From NCBI GenBank assembly GCA_965603495.1, contig CBFDDF010000001.1, positions 1-64,000 of the forward strand: DNA of 64,000 bases, given 5' to 3'. Shown piece after piece: positions 9,937 to 19,284 of the stretch. Numbering within the stretch: position 1 is the first letter of the stretch; each line of letters begins with the position of its first letter. The notes below the pieces were generated by a model, which was not told where the DNA came from, searched no databases, and saw only the letters and a list, made by a program, of their open reading frames with translations. Made by a program: the position numbers and the translations under genes. The DNA comes from Thiomicrorhabdus sp965603495 (GTDB lineage: Bacteria; Pseudomonadota; Gammaproteobacteria; Thiomicrospirales; Thiomicrospiraceae).

Positions 9937-10767
9937 ATGATCAAACAAATCTATTTTAAAGCCGTTATCCGTGGCATTCTCTTAACAACTCTAATAAGCT
10001 TAACAGCCTGTACGACGACCAGTACCAAAAAAGGCACGGTCGGCATCGAGCGCGAGCAACTGTTATTGGTTTCTGAGGCCGAAATGGTGAATGGCGGCAA
10101 GCTAGCCTATGCCTCTGTGTTAAAGGAAGCCAAGCAGACTAAAACACTTAACACCAATTCGGTCTTGCTCCAACGTGTGCGCCGGGTCGCTAACCGTCTT
10201 ATTCCGCAAACAGCGGTGTTTAGAAAGGATGCGCCAAGCTGGGCTTGGGAAGTGAATGTCATTCAATCCGATCAGCTCAATGCTTGGTGTATGCCGGGTG
10301 GAAAAATTGCTTTCTATACCGGTATCATTGAAAAACTAAAGCTCACAGATGCTGAGATCGCTGCGATTATGGGGCATGAAATGGCACATGCTTTACGTGA
10401 ACACGGTCGAGAACGCGCCTCCCACCAAACCCTCACGCAAGTCGGGCTTTCTGCCTTAAGCATCTTTACCGGCGTACAAGGCCCGGCACTCGATGCGACC
10501 GCAATGGCCTTACAAGTCACCTTAACCCTACCTAACAGCCGCACGCATGAAGTTGAAGCCGATCGAATGGGCGTAGAACTTGCTGCTAGAGCAGGCTATA
10601 ACCCTTATGCGGCGATTAATGTTTGGCAGAAAATGGACCAAGCTTCTAAAAGTGGTAACCCCCCTGAACTGCTTAGCACACACCCCTCTCATAGCAGTCG
10701 CATCAAAGATTTGAACAAATACGCCAAACGCGTTGAACCTCTGTTTAAAGCTACTAATAAACGCTAA
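9937..10767 (+). CDS. M48-family zinc metalloprotease, predicted lipoprotein
   Basis: 276 residues. The signal peptide ends in the lipobox LTAC with Cys25, so the protein should be lipid-anchored in the cell envelope. The catalytic zinc motif HEMAH is at residues 147-151, and the third ligand region HEVEADRMG is near residue 204-212. The protein is shorter than BepA and resembles YcaL/LoiP-type M48 lipoproteins, which act in outer-membrane protein quality control. That role is inferred. It follows the DUF4197 gene by 45 bases. Confidence 0.88.
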   Translation: MIKQIYFKAVIRGILLTTLISLTACTTTSTKKGTVGIEREQLLLVSEAEMVNGGKLAYASVLKEAKQTKTLNTNSVLLQRVRRVANRLIPQTAVFRKDAPSWAWEVNVIQSDQLNAWCMPGGKIAFYTGIIEKLKLTDAEIAAIMGHEMAHALREHGRERASHQTLTQVGLSALSIFTGVQGPALDATAMALQVTLTLPNSRTHEVEADRMGVELAARAGYNPYAAINVWQKMDQASKSGNPPELLSTHPSHSSRIKDLNKYAKRVEPLFKATNKR

Positions 10768-10932
10768 ATTCTATTGATAGAGACATCGGTTCTTTTTGGT
10801 GTCTTGCAATCCCTGTTAACGAAATTCATACTCATCTTGTCCTTATTGTATAAAATACAGCACCTTAGCCATTTACAGCTTTTTAAATAAGCCCCTAAAC
10901 TGCAAAACCGTATTAAACTTTCAGGACATCCT

Positions 10933-11727
10933 ATGCCGTTAAACACCTCTTACCTTGAACCATTTTTTCAAGAGACTGATGACTTTATTACCATCACATC
11001 TGAGCAAGCAAGCACCTTTGCAAAAGAAGTCGCTCGTGATTTTAACCCCTTGCATAATCCAGACGCCAAACGCTTTTTAGTACCGGGCGATCTACTGTTT
11101 GCACTGGTGTTAGCGCGTAATGGTCTGTCCCAAGAAATGAAGTTTAACTATACGGGTATGGTGGGTAACGCTGTTTTATTGAAGTTTCCAAAACAGCCAG
11201 AGGAAACCTTTGATATTGTCGATAATCAAGGCAAGCAATATCTAGAGGTTAGCCGTAACGGTGACAACTCTACGGATATGCAACTGATTGAAGCGTTTAC
11301 CCGTGCTTATGTCGCCTTTTCAGGCCATAGTTTTCCGCACATTCTGGTGCCGTTGATGAAGGAAAATCAGGTCATGATTAATCCAGATCGCCCAATGGTT
11401 ATTTATGAAAGCATGTCTTTTAAGCTCGATCGTTTAGACATTCAGTCACCGACACTAGAACTGATTAACAGTAGTTTAGAAGTACAAGGTAAACGCGGTA
11501 CAGTACGCCTACAATTTCAGGTGCTTGAGAATGGTGAACCAGTCGGTAACGGCTATAAAACATTGGTATTAAGTGGCTTACGCGAATACGATGAAGCCAA
11601 AGTGCAAGGTTTAGTCGATGGTTACGAATTGATTAAAGCCGATTATAAAGCCGCTTTAATAACTCACCAGGCCTGGTTAAATTCTCTGAATGACTCAGGC
11701 TCGAAAATATTCACCATCTATTCTTGA
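10933..11727 (+). CDS. DUF3581 family protein
   Basis: 264 residues, soluble, no signal peptide. The N-terminal half (VARDFNPLHNPDAKRFLVPGDLLFALVLA) resembles hot-dog/MaoC-type dehydratase segments and matches DUF3581, a family of unknown function in gammaproteobacteria. AGGA lies 6 bases before the ATG. The 3' end holds a perfect copy of the dispersed 12-mer at codons ~245-248, read here as His-Gln-Ala-Trp. The last ~20 residues may therefore differ from relatives. It converges on tsaC. Confidence 0.75.
   Translation: MPLNTSYLEPFFQETDDFITITSEQASTFAKEVARDFNPLHNPDAKRFLVPGDLLFALVLARNGLSQEMKFNYTGMVGNAVLLKFPKQPEETFDIVDNQGKQYLEVSRNGDNSTDMQLIEAFTRAYVAFSGHSFPHILVPLMKENQVMINPDRPMVIYESMSFKLDRLDIQSPTLELINSSLEVQGKRGTVRLQFQVLENGEPVGNGYKTLVLSGLREYDEAKVQGLVDGYELIKADYKAALITHQAWLNSLNDSGSKIFTIYS
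11665..11676. repeat. Dispersed palindrome ACCAGGCCTGGT, copy 2 (inside CDS)
   Basis: Perfect copy within the DUF3581 coding sequence, about 50 bases before its stop. The core starts at the second base of a codon. Confidence 0.95.
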
Positions 11728-11788
11728 TAGCTTTACCCTTTGTGCCTCCGTGCATGAGGGCTAACTCTCTTCAAACCCAAACCCAAGA

Positions 11789-12343
11789 CTAACGCAGAAT
11801 CTGTCCGCTTAACGCGTCTTTGATTTGCGTGGGTTGCGATAAATCACCCAACTCGCCCTCTAAACACCATACTGAATCCTGAAATATCTGCTTGATTTCT
11901 GCACATGAAGACGCTGGTGTTTGATTGGTGAGATTAGCACTGGTTGAAACAATCGGTTTGCCGAATGCAATACATAAGGCTTGCACTGTCGGATGATCTG
12001 AAACTCGAATCGCAACCGTTTTTCGCCCCCCAGTAATCCAATCAGGTAAGTTGGCAGTCGCTTTTACAGGTAATACCCAGGTCACCGGACCTGGCCAAGA
12101 AGCCAACACTTCTGCTTCCCAAGGGGCGTCTTCTAGCTCAACATAACATGAGATCTGTTCCACTGAAGCAGCGACCAATATCAGGCCTTTTTCGACAGGG
12201 CGTTGCTTAACGTGAAACAGCTTTTCAACCGCTTGTAAATTAAAAGGGTCACAGCCTAAGCCATAAACCGCCTCGGTTGGATAGGCAATCACCCCGCCCG
12301 CTTGCAGTATTTTAACCGCCTGTGTTATGTTTGTTTCAGCCAC
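11789..12343 (-). CDS. tsaC: L-threonylcarbamoyladenylate synthase
   Basis: TsaC makes threonylcarbamoyl-AMP from threonine, bicarbonate and ATP, the first step of the universal t6A37 tRNA modification. The YrdC fold signatures are visible: IAYPTEAVYGLGCDP (about residue 20), KGLILVAAS, PGPVTWVLP and KPIVSTSANLTNQ. Length (about 184 aa) is that of short TsaC and not of long Sua5. The reading frame extends to a TTG at 12358, but the GTG at 12343 has GAGAAG 7 bases upstream and gives the usual N-terminus, so I use it. Confidence 0.92.
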   Translation of the reverse strand: MAETNITQAVKILQAGGVIAYPTEAVYGLGCDPFNLQAVEKLFHVKQRPVEKGLILVAASVEQISCYVELEDAPWEAEVLASWPGPVTWVLPVKATANLPDWITGGRKTVAIRVSDHPTVQALCIAFGKPIVSTSANLTNQTPASSCAEIKQIFQDSVWCLEGELGDLSQPTQIKDALSGQILR

Positions 12344-12435
12344 TTTTATACTTCTCAAGTCTAACGATAATCATGGCATATGATACCCAGAAACAGGTAG
12401 ATTTATTGGTCTATCAATCAGTCCATTTCAGTTTG

Positions 12436-12447
12436 ACCAGGCCTGGT
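12436..12447. repeat. Dispersed palindrome ACCAGGCCTGGT, copy 3
   Basis: Perfect copy in the divergent promoter region between tsaC and the Spy/CpxP-like gene, so it is not at a gene 3' end. Symmetry extends one base each side (G...C). Confidence 0.95.
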
Positions 12448-12572
12448 CGTTATTACACTACATTGCCAGTTGAATAGCCCTTAGCAATGGATTGACGTTG
12501 CACGAAGTTCTTTCACTAACAAATAGGGTAAACTAGCTTAAAAATGTCATTGAATACTCAAGGAACACTATT

Positions 12573-13004
12573 ATGCTTAGTAAATTGTCGTTTTACCTCT
12601 CTATCAGTTTGATAGGATTTATTGGGTTTTTGCCTTTCAGCAGTCAAGCAGCAGACTTTAAACCCTCGTCAGCCGTCACCGCTTTAATGCCCATTGTGAT
12701 GGACAATCTGGATACGCTGAACCTTAGCCAAGCACAACTTGATCAGGTACGTGAAGTGGCGCGCAAAAACTTCGCACAACTCGAATTTCTCAACGCCCAA
12801 TACCATGAACTGAAAACAGAGCTCAAAGAAGAGACCTTAGACGTCGCGGGTGACATCCAAAAAAGTCGCAAGCTGATTGAGGAATTAGGAGAATTGGATA
12901 AACAAAAAATGAACTTCACCATTGAATGCGTCTTCGCCTTAAAACGCATCCTAACCGCTGAACAATATGAAGAAGTGATTGCCACCCTCAATTTTAATGA
13001 TTAA
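12573..13004 (+). CDS. Small periplasmic Spy/CpxP-like helical protein
   Basis: 143 residues with a Sec signal peptide ending near SSQAA. The mature part is almost all helix and charged. Two motifs resemble the LTxxQ signature of the CpxP/Spy/CnrX class: LSQAQ (about residue 50) and LTAEQ (about residue 130). Members of that class are periplasmic chaperones or metal/stress sensors; membership here is inferred from the two motifs and the architecture. AGGA precedes the ATG. No regulatory partner gene is adjacent. Confidence 0.7.
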   Translation: MLSKLSFYLSISLIGFIGFLPFSSQAADFKPSSAVTALMPIVMDNLDTLNLSQAQLDQVREVARKNFAQLEFLNAQYHELKTELKEETLDVAGDIQKSRKLIEELGELDKQKMNFTIECVFALKRILTAEQYEEVIATLNFND

Positions 13005-13167
13005 GTTGTCTACCTCAGGACTTAGTATTTAATCTTATCTGAAATGACTTAACATTGCTTAAAGACAGCCTTTAACTATTGAGTTAGAATCGGTAAATCG
13101 TTTTTCTTAAACAAACCTTATTAGTACAATCACACACACAACCATACCCTCAACCTGGAGTAGAGTT

Positions 13168-14277
13168 ATGAAATGTAGAGCAGCTGTCGCCTGGGCGCCA
13201 AAACAACCTTTAGAAATTGAATACGTCGAAGTTGAAGGCCCTAAAGAGGGTGAAGTTTTACTCAAAGTCATCGCTTCGGGGGTCTGCCATACGGATGCGT
13301 TTACCCTCTCAGGCGAGGATCCAGAAGGGGTTTTTCCCGTTATTTTAGGACACGAAGGCGGTTGTGAAGTGGTTGAGTGTGGACCCGGTGTCAAAGACCT
13401 TAAGCCTGGTGATCATGTGATTCCGTTATATATTCCGGAATGTGGTGAGTGTGAATATTGCAACTCCACCAAAACCAACCTTTGTCAGTCGATTGCCAGC
13501 ACTGTGTGGACGGGGTTTATGCCGGATGGAACACGTCGTTTCTCTTTGAATGGCAAACCCATCTATCACTATATGGGTTGTTCAACCTTTTCGGAATATA
13601 CCGTTGTTCCAGAAATTGCGTTGGCCAAAATCAATAAAGCTGCGCCTTTAGATAAGGTTTGCTTACTCGGTTGTGGTGTCACCACCGGAATTGGCGCTGT
13701 CCTGAATACCGCTAAAGTTGAACCCGGTTCTACCGTAGCGGTTTTTGGTTTAGGTGGTATTGGACTGTCTTGTATTCAAGGCGCGGTGATGGCCAAGGCT
13801 TCACGTATTATCGCCATTGATATTAATCCCGGTAAATGGGAGATGGCTAAAGCGCTAGGGGCGACCGATTTTGTCAACCCGAATGCCATCGGTGGCAGCA
13901 TCAGTGAATACATTATTGAGATGACCAAGGGTGGCGTGGATTACTCTTTTGAGTGTATCGGCAACGTCCATGTTATGCGCGATGCTTTAGAGTGTACTCA
14001 TATGGGATGGGGCGTTTCTACGGTGATTGGTGTCGCTGGAGGAGGCCAAGAAATTTGTACTCGTCCATTTAATTTGGTGGTTGGTCGTACTTGGAAAGGT
14101 AGCGCCTTTGGCGGCGTTAAAGGCCGTACCGAACTACCGGGCTATGTTGAACGTTATATGAATGGTGAAATTGAACTCGACAAGATGGTCACCCACACCA
14201 TGGGCTTAGAGGACATCAATAAAGCCTTTGATTTGATGCACAGTGGCGAAAGTATTCGTTCTGTTATCATTTTTTAA
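13168..14277 (+). CDS. frmA: S-(hydroxymethyl)glutathione dehydrogenase (class III alcohol dehydrogenase)
   Basis: This zinc enzyme oxidises S-hydroxymethylglutathione, formed spontaneously from formaldehyde and glutathione, to S-formylglutathione with NAD+. It has 369 residues, full length for the class. Catalytic zinc ligands lie in SGVCHTD (about residue 40) and GHEGG (about 62), structural zinc cysteines in CGECEYCNSTKTNLC, and the Rossmann motif GLGGIGLSCIQG near 194. The start has GGAG upstream. fghA follows after 14 bases, giving the two-step glutathione-dependent formaldehyde detoxification operon. No FrmR-type repressor gene is adjacent. Confidence 0.96.
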   Translation: MKCRAAVAWAPKQPLEIEYVEVEGPKEGEVLLKVIASGVCHTDAFTLSGEDPEGVFPVILGHEGGCEVVECGPGVKDLKPGDHVIPLYIPECGECEYCNSTKTNLCQSIASTVWTGFMPDGTRRFSLNGKPIYHYMGCSTFSEYTVVPEIALAKINKAAPLDKVCLLGCGVTTGIGAVLNTAKVEPGSTVAVFGLGGIGLSCIQGAVMAKASRIIAIDINPGKWEMAKALGATDFVNPNAIGGSISEYIIEMTKGGVDYSFECIGNVHVMRDALECTHMGWGVSTVIGVAGGGQEICTRPFNLVVGRTWKGSAFGGVKGRTELPGYVERYMNGEIELDKMVTHTMGLEDINKAFDLMHSGESIRSVIIF

Positions 14278-14291
14278 GGGAGTCGCATCAC

Positions 14292-15128
14292 ATGAAACTC
14301 ATTGAAAGTATTAAAGAGTTTGGCGGTTATCTAAATCGTTATACCCACGATTCGGCGGTTTGCCAGTGTGAAATGACCTTTTCAGTCTATCTACCGCCAC
14401 AGGCAACAACCCAATCTGTGCCTGCCCTCTACTGGTTATCGGGCTTAACCTGTACGGATGATAATGTTCGAACCAAAGCAGGTGCACAACGTTATGCAGC
14501 TGAGTTTGGCTTGGCCTTGATTATGCCGGACACCAGTCCGCGCGGTGAGAATGTGCCTGATGAGCCTGAACGCTATGACCTAGGTAAGGGGGCGGGATTC
14601 TACGTGAATGCTACCCAATCGCCTTGGAATGAGCATTATCAAATGTATGATTATGTCACCCACGAACTGCCCGAGCTACTGGAAGCTAATCTACCCCTGA
14701 TTGCGGGCAAAAAATCCATTAGCGGACACTCGATGGGCGGACATGGCGCTTTGATTTGTGCGCTTAAAAATCCCGGTGCTTATCAATCCGTTTCGGCCTT
14801 TTCACCCATCTGTCATCCTATCGAATGCGCTTGGGGTCAAGGCTGTTTTACAGCCTATCTTGGAGCAGACCAAACGACTTGGCAGGCTTATGATGCGGTG
14901 GCTTTAATTGAGGCGGGGGCGAGCGTCCCAGATATCCTGATTGACCAAGGAACCGATGATGAGTTTTTAACAGAAGGCCAACTGTTACCGGAAACCTTAC
15001 AAACCGCTTGCAAAAAAGCGGGAATCCCATTGCAATTACGCCGACAAGCAGGTTATGACCACAGTTACCATTTCATCGCCAGCTTCATCGGTGAACACAT
15101 CGCTTACCATGCCAAAGCGCTACGTTAA
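14292..15128 (+). CDS. fghA: S-formylglutathione hydrolase
   Basis: This serine hydrolase of the esterase D family cleaves S-formylglutathione to formate and glutathione, completing the pathway begun by the upstream dehydrogenase. It has 278 residues, the usual length. The nucleophile is Ser147 in GHSMGGHGA, the acid lies in the DQGTDDEFL segment and the histidine in YDHSYHFI near residue 255. The oxyanion-hole region YWLSGLTCTDDN is also conserved. A strong hairpin terminator containing the dispersed 12-mer follows 26 bases after the stop. Confidence 0.95.
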   Translation: MKLIESIKEFGGYLNRYTHDSAVCQCEMTFSVYLPPQATTQSVPALYWLSGLTCTDDNVRTKAGAQRYAAEFGLALIMPDTSPRGENVPDEPERYDLGKGAGFYVNATQSPWNEHYQMYDYVTHELPELLEANLPLIAGKKSISGHSMGGHGALICALKNPGAYQSVSAFSPICHPIECAWGQGCFTAYLGADQTTWQAYDAVALIEAGASVPDILIDQGTDDEFLTEGQLLPETLQTACKKAGIPLQLRRQAGYDHSYHFIASFIGEHIAYHAKALR

Positions 15129-15154
15129 CTAAACGTAACCATTTTATGTTTTAG

Positions 15155-15193
15155 CACGACTCTAAATGACCAGGCCTGGTCATTAGAGTCGTG
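15155..15193 (+). terminator. Terminator hairpin centred on dispersed palindrome copy 4
   Basis: The core ACCAGGCCTGGT (15169-15180) sits at the apex of a near-perfect dyad. CACGACTCT on the left pairs with AGAGTCGTG on the right, and ATG pairs with CAT beside the core. A TTATTTTTT run follows, as expected for intrinsic termination of frmA-fghA. Confidence 0.85.
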
Positions 15194-15322
15194 GTTATTT
15201 TTTCTGATCTTTGAGTTGGTATTTTAGGAAATTATTATGATCGATAAGCCATTAAATTAAAATCACGGGCCTTAATGGAAACCCTTTCTTAAACAGGCCG
15301 TTTTAGTTCTTCCAGAAAATAA

Positions 15323-15346
15323 AAAAGGGTTCACTTGAACCCTTTT
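15323..15346 (-). terminator. Intrinsic terminator of the polyferredoxin operon
   Basis: Perfect 10-bp stem AAAAGGGTTC / GAACCCTTTT with a 4-base loop, 25 bases beyond the minus-strand stop. A-rich on the plus-strand left side, which gives a U-run in the minus transcript. Confidence 0.8.
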
Positions 15347-15371
15347 AAAATCAGCCTGCATGATGCAATGC

Positions 15372-16733
15372 TCAGTGCATACTTCTTGCCCACTGCGTCA
15401 AAATCACTAATCCTAAATAGAACCAGATGATTAAACCCGCACTGAGGTAACTTATTACAAGTTGCATACCAGCAAGCCCAAACTGCTTTAACTTTTTATA
15501 CAAAATAACACTCGTTACCCCCACAGCAAGATAATTAAACAAGTTAAATATATGTACCCAAGCATCTTTACGAGAGGCCAACGGCTCCATCACCGAATCA
15601 GAACCCACCAACCAATAAAACGCATTGCCTAAGTTAGATGCATAATGTAAAAAGAAAAAACTGCCGATATGGCTTAAAGCACCAATCAACATTAAGGCGC
15701 CTAATGCCAAACCAGCCTGTTCAAAAAACGACCAATATTCAATTTTGGCCACTCTACTCGCTAAATAAAAGCCGCCTAAAATCAAACCAAATGTCATGAC
15801 AAGCGCCATACTTAATGCAGAAAACCCAACCCAATCAACCGTTGGAATGGCTGGCATCACGCCCTCCAACCAATGGCCAAATTGTACCCAAGGTAAATTC
15901 GCTTTAATCGGGCTGTGACCCAAAGCGTGGTGAAAACGCATCGTGATACTAATGACTGCCAATAGGGTAATAAATACCCAAATCGTCATTCGATCTAACT
16001 GCTTAACAGGTTGGCTTATTTGCCGCGCAAATGATCCTACATTCCATTGCACCGAATCACATGCATGATGACAATCCATACATAGGGTGCAGTCTTGCAT
16101 ATTATTTTTTGATTCAAATAAATAGGGACGTAAATTCCATTCACAAGATTTAACACAATCAAAACTACGGCAAGTTTTACAGTCTGTCTGATCCGTTTCT
16201 AAACGCGCAAACCCAACCTTGCCATAAGATTTAATAACCGCACCAATTGGACAACCATAACGGCAATAATCCATATTACGGTAGAGATAAAAGCCTAAAA
16301 AAGCGATCACTGTTAACACCAAAAAATACATGGCACTGACAAACGGTGTTTTGAGAAACTCCGGAAAAACATACACCGGTACCCAATAACTGACTACTAG
16401 TAAACCCAATCCCCACCAACGGTTACGCATCCAATTCGGCATCAGTTTTTTAGGGCCTATTCTATTCAGATATTTACCGATAAAGCTATGTGGACAGACA
16501 CTGCAAAACACTGGCCCCAAAGAGACCATAGAGATCACCAAGAAGAATGGCCAAAATAGCGACCAAAAAATCGCCAATGTATATGGATTTTCTGCTTTGT
16601 TTGGATAGGTTAAACCAAAATAGACGGCGCTGACAAATAGCAAAAGGACTGTAATACGCAGACTATTTAATAGTAGCGGTGTTTTAAACACTAACCCCAC
16701 AAGGGGCCAGTTTAAAAGGTTTTTAGCAGACAT
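15372..16733 (-). CDS. Membrane-bound polyferredoxin-like 4Fe-4S protein (NapH/NosR-like)
   Basis: 453 residues with about ten membrane helices. Cysteine motifs typical of NapH/NosR-like electron carriers are present. CSVCPHSF near residue 77 and CRYGCPIG near 158 are CxxCP-type. They are followed by two ferredoxin-like clusters, CKTCRSFDCVKSC and CTLCMDCHHAC (about 185-230). Such proteins move electrons across or along the inner membrane. It lies 9 bases downstream of a TonB receptor gene, so a reductive step after uptake of a metal or metallophore is a reasonable inference. The substrate is unknown. GGGGG sits just upstream of the start. Confidence 0.82.
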   Translation of the reverse strand: MSAKNLLNWPLVGLVFKTPLLLNSLRITVLLLFVSAVYFGLTYPNKAENPYTLAIFWSLFWPFFLVISMVSLGPVFCSVCPHSFIGKYLNRIGPKKLMPNWMRNRWWGLGLLVVSYWVPVYVFPEFLKTPFVSAMYFLVLTVIAFLGFYLYRNMDYCRYGCPIGAVIKSYGKVGFARLETDQTDCKTCRSFDCVKSCEWNLRPYLFESKNNMQDCTLCMDCHHACDSVQWNVGSFARQISQPVKQLDRMTIWVFITLLAVISITMRFHHALGHSPIKANLPWVQFGHWLEGVMPAIPTVDWVGFSALSMALVMTFGLILGGFYLASRVAKIEYWSFFEQAGLALGALMLIGALSHIGSFFFLHYASNLGNAFYWLVGSDSVMEPLASRKDAWVHIFNLFNYLAVGVTSVILYKKLKQFGLAGMQLVISYLSAGLIIWFYLGLVILTQWARSMH

Positions 16734-16742
16734 ACTGCCCCC

Positions 16743-18839
16743 TTAGAATTGGTAACGATAGTTCAACTGAATATTACGCGGCGCACCTGGAGTATAGCTA
16801 TAAGTACCCCTAGTATCTAACGATGCTTCTTCAGCGTAACGCTGATCAAACAGGTTATTGATGTTCAGTTGCATTTTATGGGCCTGTTGCCCGTAGGACA
16901 ACATGGCGTTTGCCACCATGTTATAGCCTTTGTATTTTTCAGTATTTGCATCATCCATATAATAACTACCGAAACTTAAGCCCTCCAAACGTGCTTGATA
17001 ACCTGCGTTTTGGTAACTGGCAAAAAGGCTATATTGTTGCTCTGGAATAAAACGAACCTTATTACCCGTATAGTCGTTACCCACAGATTGATAATCTAAA
17101 TACTGGTAGTCTTGTAGCGCTGCAGTTGCCCCTACACTCAATTTTGGCGTCATTTGATAAGCAGCATTCAACTCAGCGCCACGTTTTTGGGTTTTTCCTG
17201 CATTGACGTAATAGGTAGTAAAACCGTCTTTAACACCCACAATCTCATCCGACAAGTCGATTTGATAAATCGCCAAGGTTGTCTGCCACAGGGCATTACT
17301 TAACTTATAACCCAACTCATATTGCAGCGCACTGGAGGCTTTTAGTTCATCCGCTTGTCCATAAGAACGGTTAGCACTGATTTCGCTATCCGTTGGTGCT
17401 TGTTGTGCCCCGCTTATAGTTGCATATAAACGGGCTATATCACTTAACTGATAATTGGCTGAAAATTTTGGGGCAAACAGATCGTAACTCGCCGTAGTTT
17501 TATAATCACCATCTCCTGTACCATAATCACCAGAACTATAGTTGTACTTAATGATTTGATTACCTGAAACATCAAGCTCCAAATGATCATAACGTAGTCC
17601 TAAATCCATAGACCAGCGCTCTGCAGGCGAAAACGTTTGCTGGACATAAGCACCACTTAAGGTGCTTGATGAATCTTCTATATTTGCAAGATCACCTTTA
17701 CTGTTTGATGTAACATCAACGATGCGGCCACTCGGAATAGTCACGGTATCACGATAGGTATATTTTTTAGAGCCATCTCGTATATCTCCTCGTACCGTAA
17801 TACCAAACACCTGGCTCGCTTTGTGACCAAACAATTGATGTTGTCTATTAAATGCTAAATCCGTCCCAACAACATAGTTGTTTTTGGAATCATTAATAAA
17901 ACCAGTTACAGGATGAAAATGCTCCCATTGGTTAACATAAAACTGTGGATTAAACTCAATGCCATTGCTCAAAGTCGTTTTATAACGGGTATTAAAAAAG
18001 AAGGTTTTACTGTCTCTAGCACTTTTAGTAAATGGCGAGCCTGTATTGGTTTTATCATTAATGGTTTGACCGGTGTCCAAATAATGTGCAAAGCCCGTTT
18101 CATTCAAACTACCCGGCAGATTTAGATGAGAAGTCTGATAACTCAATTCGGACTCTAAGGTTGAATCATCTGCGAAAAAGTGCCCCTGCTTGACAGAAAG
18201 TTGCGTGGTATCAAACTGGTTCCACTCACGCCAATTATTATCGGTTTGACGACGTGAAAATTGCACTGAAAAGTTATCATTTTCACCCGCCTGCCAGGTT
18301 TTATGAACTGCCGCGTTACGGCTGGTTTCACTGCCTGCACCCAACTTTATATAGTCATTGCTCTTATCAAAAACCGATTGTGAACGTACAGAAACAACCC
18401 CCCCAATAGCGTTGGCGGCAACAATAGAACCTGGACCTTTAAATACTTCCACTGAAGCAATATCATCAATATCAATAAAATCAAAACGTGTGAAACTATC
18501 CGGATCGGTCATCGGTACACCATCTCGCAGTACCATGATTTCACGCACACCATAAGGTGCTTTTAACCCTGCTCCACGAATAATTAAACGCGAATCATAG
18601 CCCCCATTCTTACTCACCGCTATGACGCCAGGCATGGTTTTAATAATGTCATTAACATTACGCGCATTTTTAGCTTCAATCGTTGCTCGGCTAACAACAT
18701 CCACACTTTGCGATACCTCAAGCGCTTTACGCTCTTCTTTGGTTGCAGTGACCGTTACAGAATCTAATTCGGTTGAAGCGTGGACTTGAGAAGAAAATAG
18801 GCTGGCAAGAATAGCCAAGGAGAGTTTTGATTTTTGCAT
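16743..18839 (-). CDS. TonB-dependent outer-membrane receptor
   Basis: About 698 residues. A signal peptide (MQKSKLSLAILASLFSSQ...HAS) is followed by a TonB box region (LDSVTVTATKEE) and a plug domain with IKTMPGVIAVSKNG, LIIRGAG and VEVFKGPGSI. The C-terminal 22-strand barrel ends in NYRYQF, with the terminal Phe used for Bam assembly. The frame stays open to an ATG at 18890, but the ATG at 18839 directly precedes the signal peptide and has GGAA upstream. It is probably a siderophore or metal-complex receptor; the ligand cannot be read. It is the first gene of an operon with the polyferredoxin. Confidence 0.9.
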   Translation of the reverse strand: MQKSKLSLAILASLFSSQVHASTELDSVTVTATKEERKALEVSQSVDVVSRATIEAKNARNVNDIIKTMPGVIAVSKNGGYDSRLIIRGAGLKAPYGVREIMVLRDGVPMTDPDSFTRFDFIDIDDIASVEVFKGPGSIVAANAIGGVVSVRSQSVFDKSNDYIKLGAGSETSRNAAVHKTWQAGENDNFSVQFSRRQTDNNWREWNQFDTTQLSVKQGHFFADDSTLESELSYQTSHLNLPGSLNETGFAHYLDTGQTINDKTNTGSPFTKSARDSKTFFFNTRYKTTLSNGIEFNPQFYVNQWEHFHPVTGFINDSKNNYVVGTDLAFNRQHQLFGHKASQVFGITVRGDIRDGSKKYTYRDTVTIPSGRIVDVTSNSKGDLANIEDSSSTLSGAYVQQTFSPAERWSMDLGLRYDHLELDVSGNQIIKYNYSSGDYGTGDGDYKTTASYDLFAPKFSANYQLSDIARLYATISGAQQAPTDSEISANRSYGQADELKASSALQYELGYKLSNALWQTTLAIYQIDLSDEIVGVKDGFTTYYVNAGKTQKRGAELNAAYQMTPKLSVGATAALQDYQYLDYQSVGNDYTGNKVRFIPEQQYSLFASYQNAGYQARLEGLSFGSYYMDDANTEKYKGYNMVANAMLSYGQQAHKMQLNINNLFDQRYAEEASLDTRGTYSYTPGAPRNIQLNYRYQF

Positions 18840-19284
18840 GATTATAATTCCATTTGATTTGTGGGGAATTATAGAGCCAGACAATGACAACCTTATTGAG
18901 AGTCTATGAAGAGATGCTGAATCAATCCTAGATAAAGTCTTAAGAAAGTCTTAATTGTTAATGTGAATCAACTAATCTCAATGACCTTTGCGCCTTTATC
19001 TTATTTGGGTTATCTGCTTATCAAACTATTTTTTAATTAATCACTTTGGATTAGCCAAACCTTGACTACAATCTTAAGATTTACCCTTTAAATAACCAGT
19101 CATGGTGACTCATTAATTAATCCTACTGAAGTCATAAATTAAACGAATAGATCATGCGATTTAATAGAATTATTTAATTATCTTTTTAAGGCTTAAAGCA
19201 TAAACTCTGAATAAGGCATAAACGGTTTAAATCAAAAACTAAAACACTTATGTCACTCTCTTTAAATAAATGCAGGATAAGATC
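18840..19284. other. AT-rich divergent promoter region
   Basis: These 445 bases separate the TonB receptor operon (minus) from the small exported protein gene (plus). The stretch is AT-rich, with repeated TTAA-containing words, a candidate response-regulator box at 18939-18955 and another CTTAAG near 19074. No good Fur box was seen. No ORF is convincing. Confidence 0.5.
18939..18955. promoter_or_regulatory. Candidate OmpR-family (PmrA/QseB-like) operator
   Basis: CTTAAGAAAGTCTTAAT is two CTTAA-type half sites separated by five bases, the arrangement of PmrA/BasR and related response-regulator boxes (CTTAAG-N5-CTTAAG). It lies about 100 bases upstream of the TonB receptor start. No response-regulator gene is in the window, so assignment is by motif only. 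Confidence 0.4.

Noticed and set aside
10764..10946. 60-codon minus-strand ORF between the M48 and DUF3581 genes
   Set aside because: Short, no ribosome site, no similarity; it occupies the promoter region of the DUF3581 gene.
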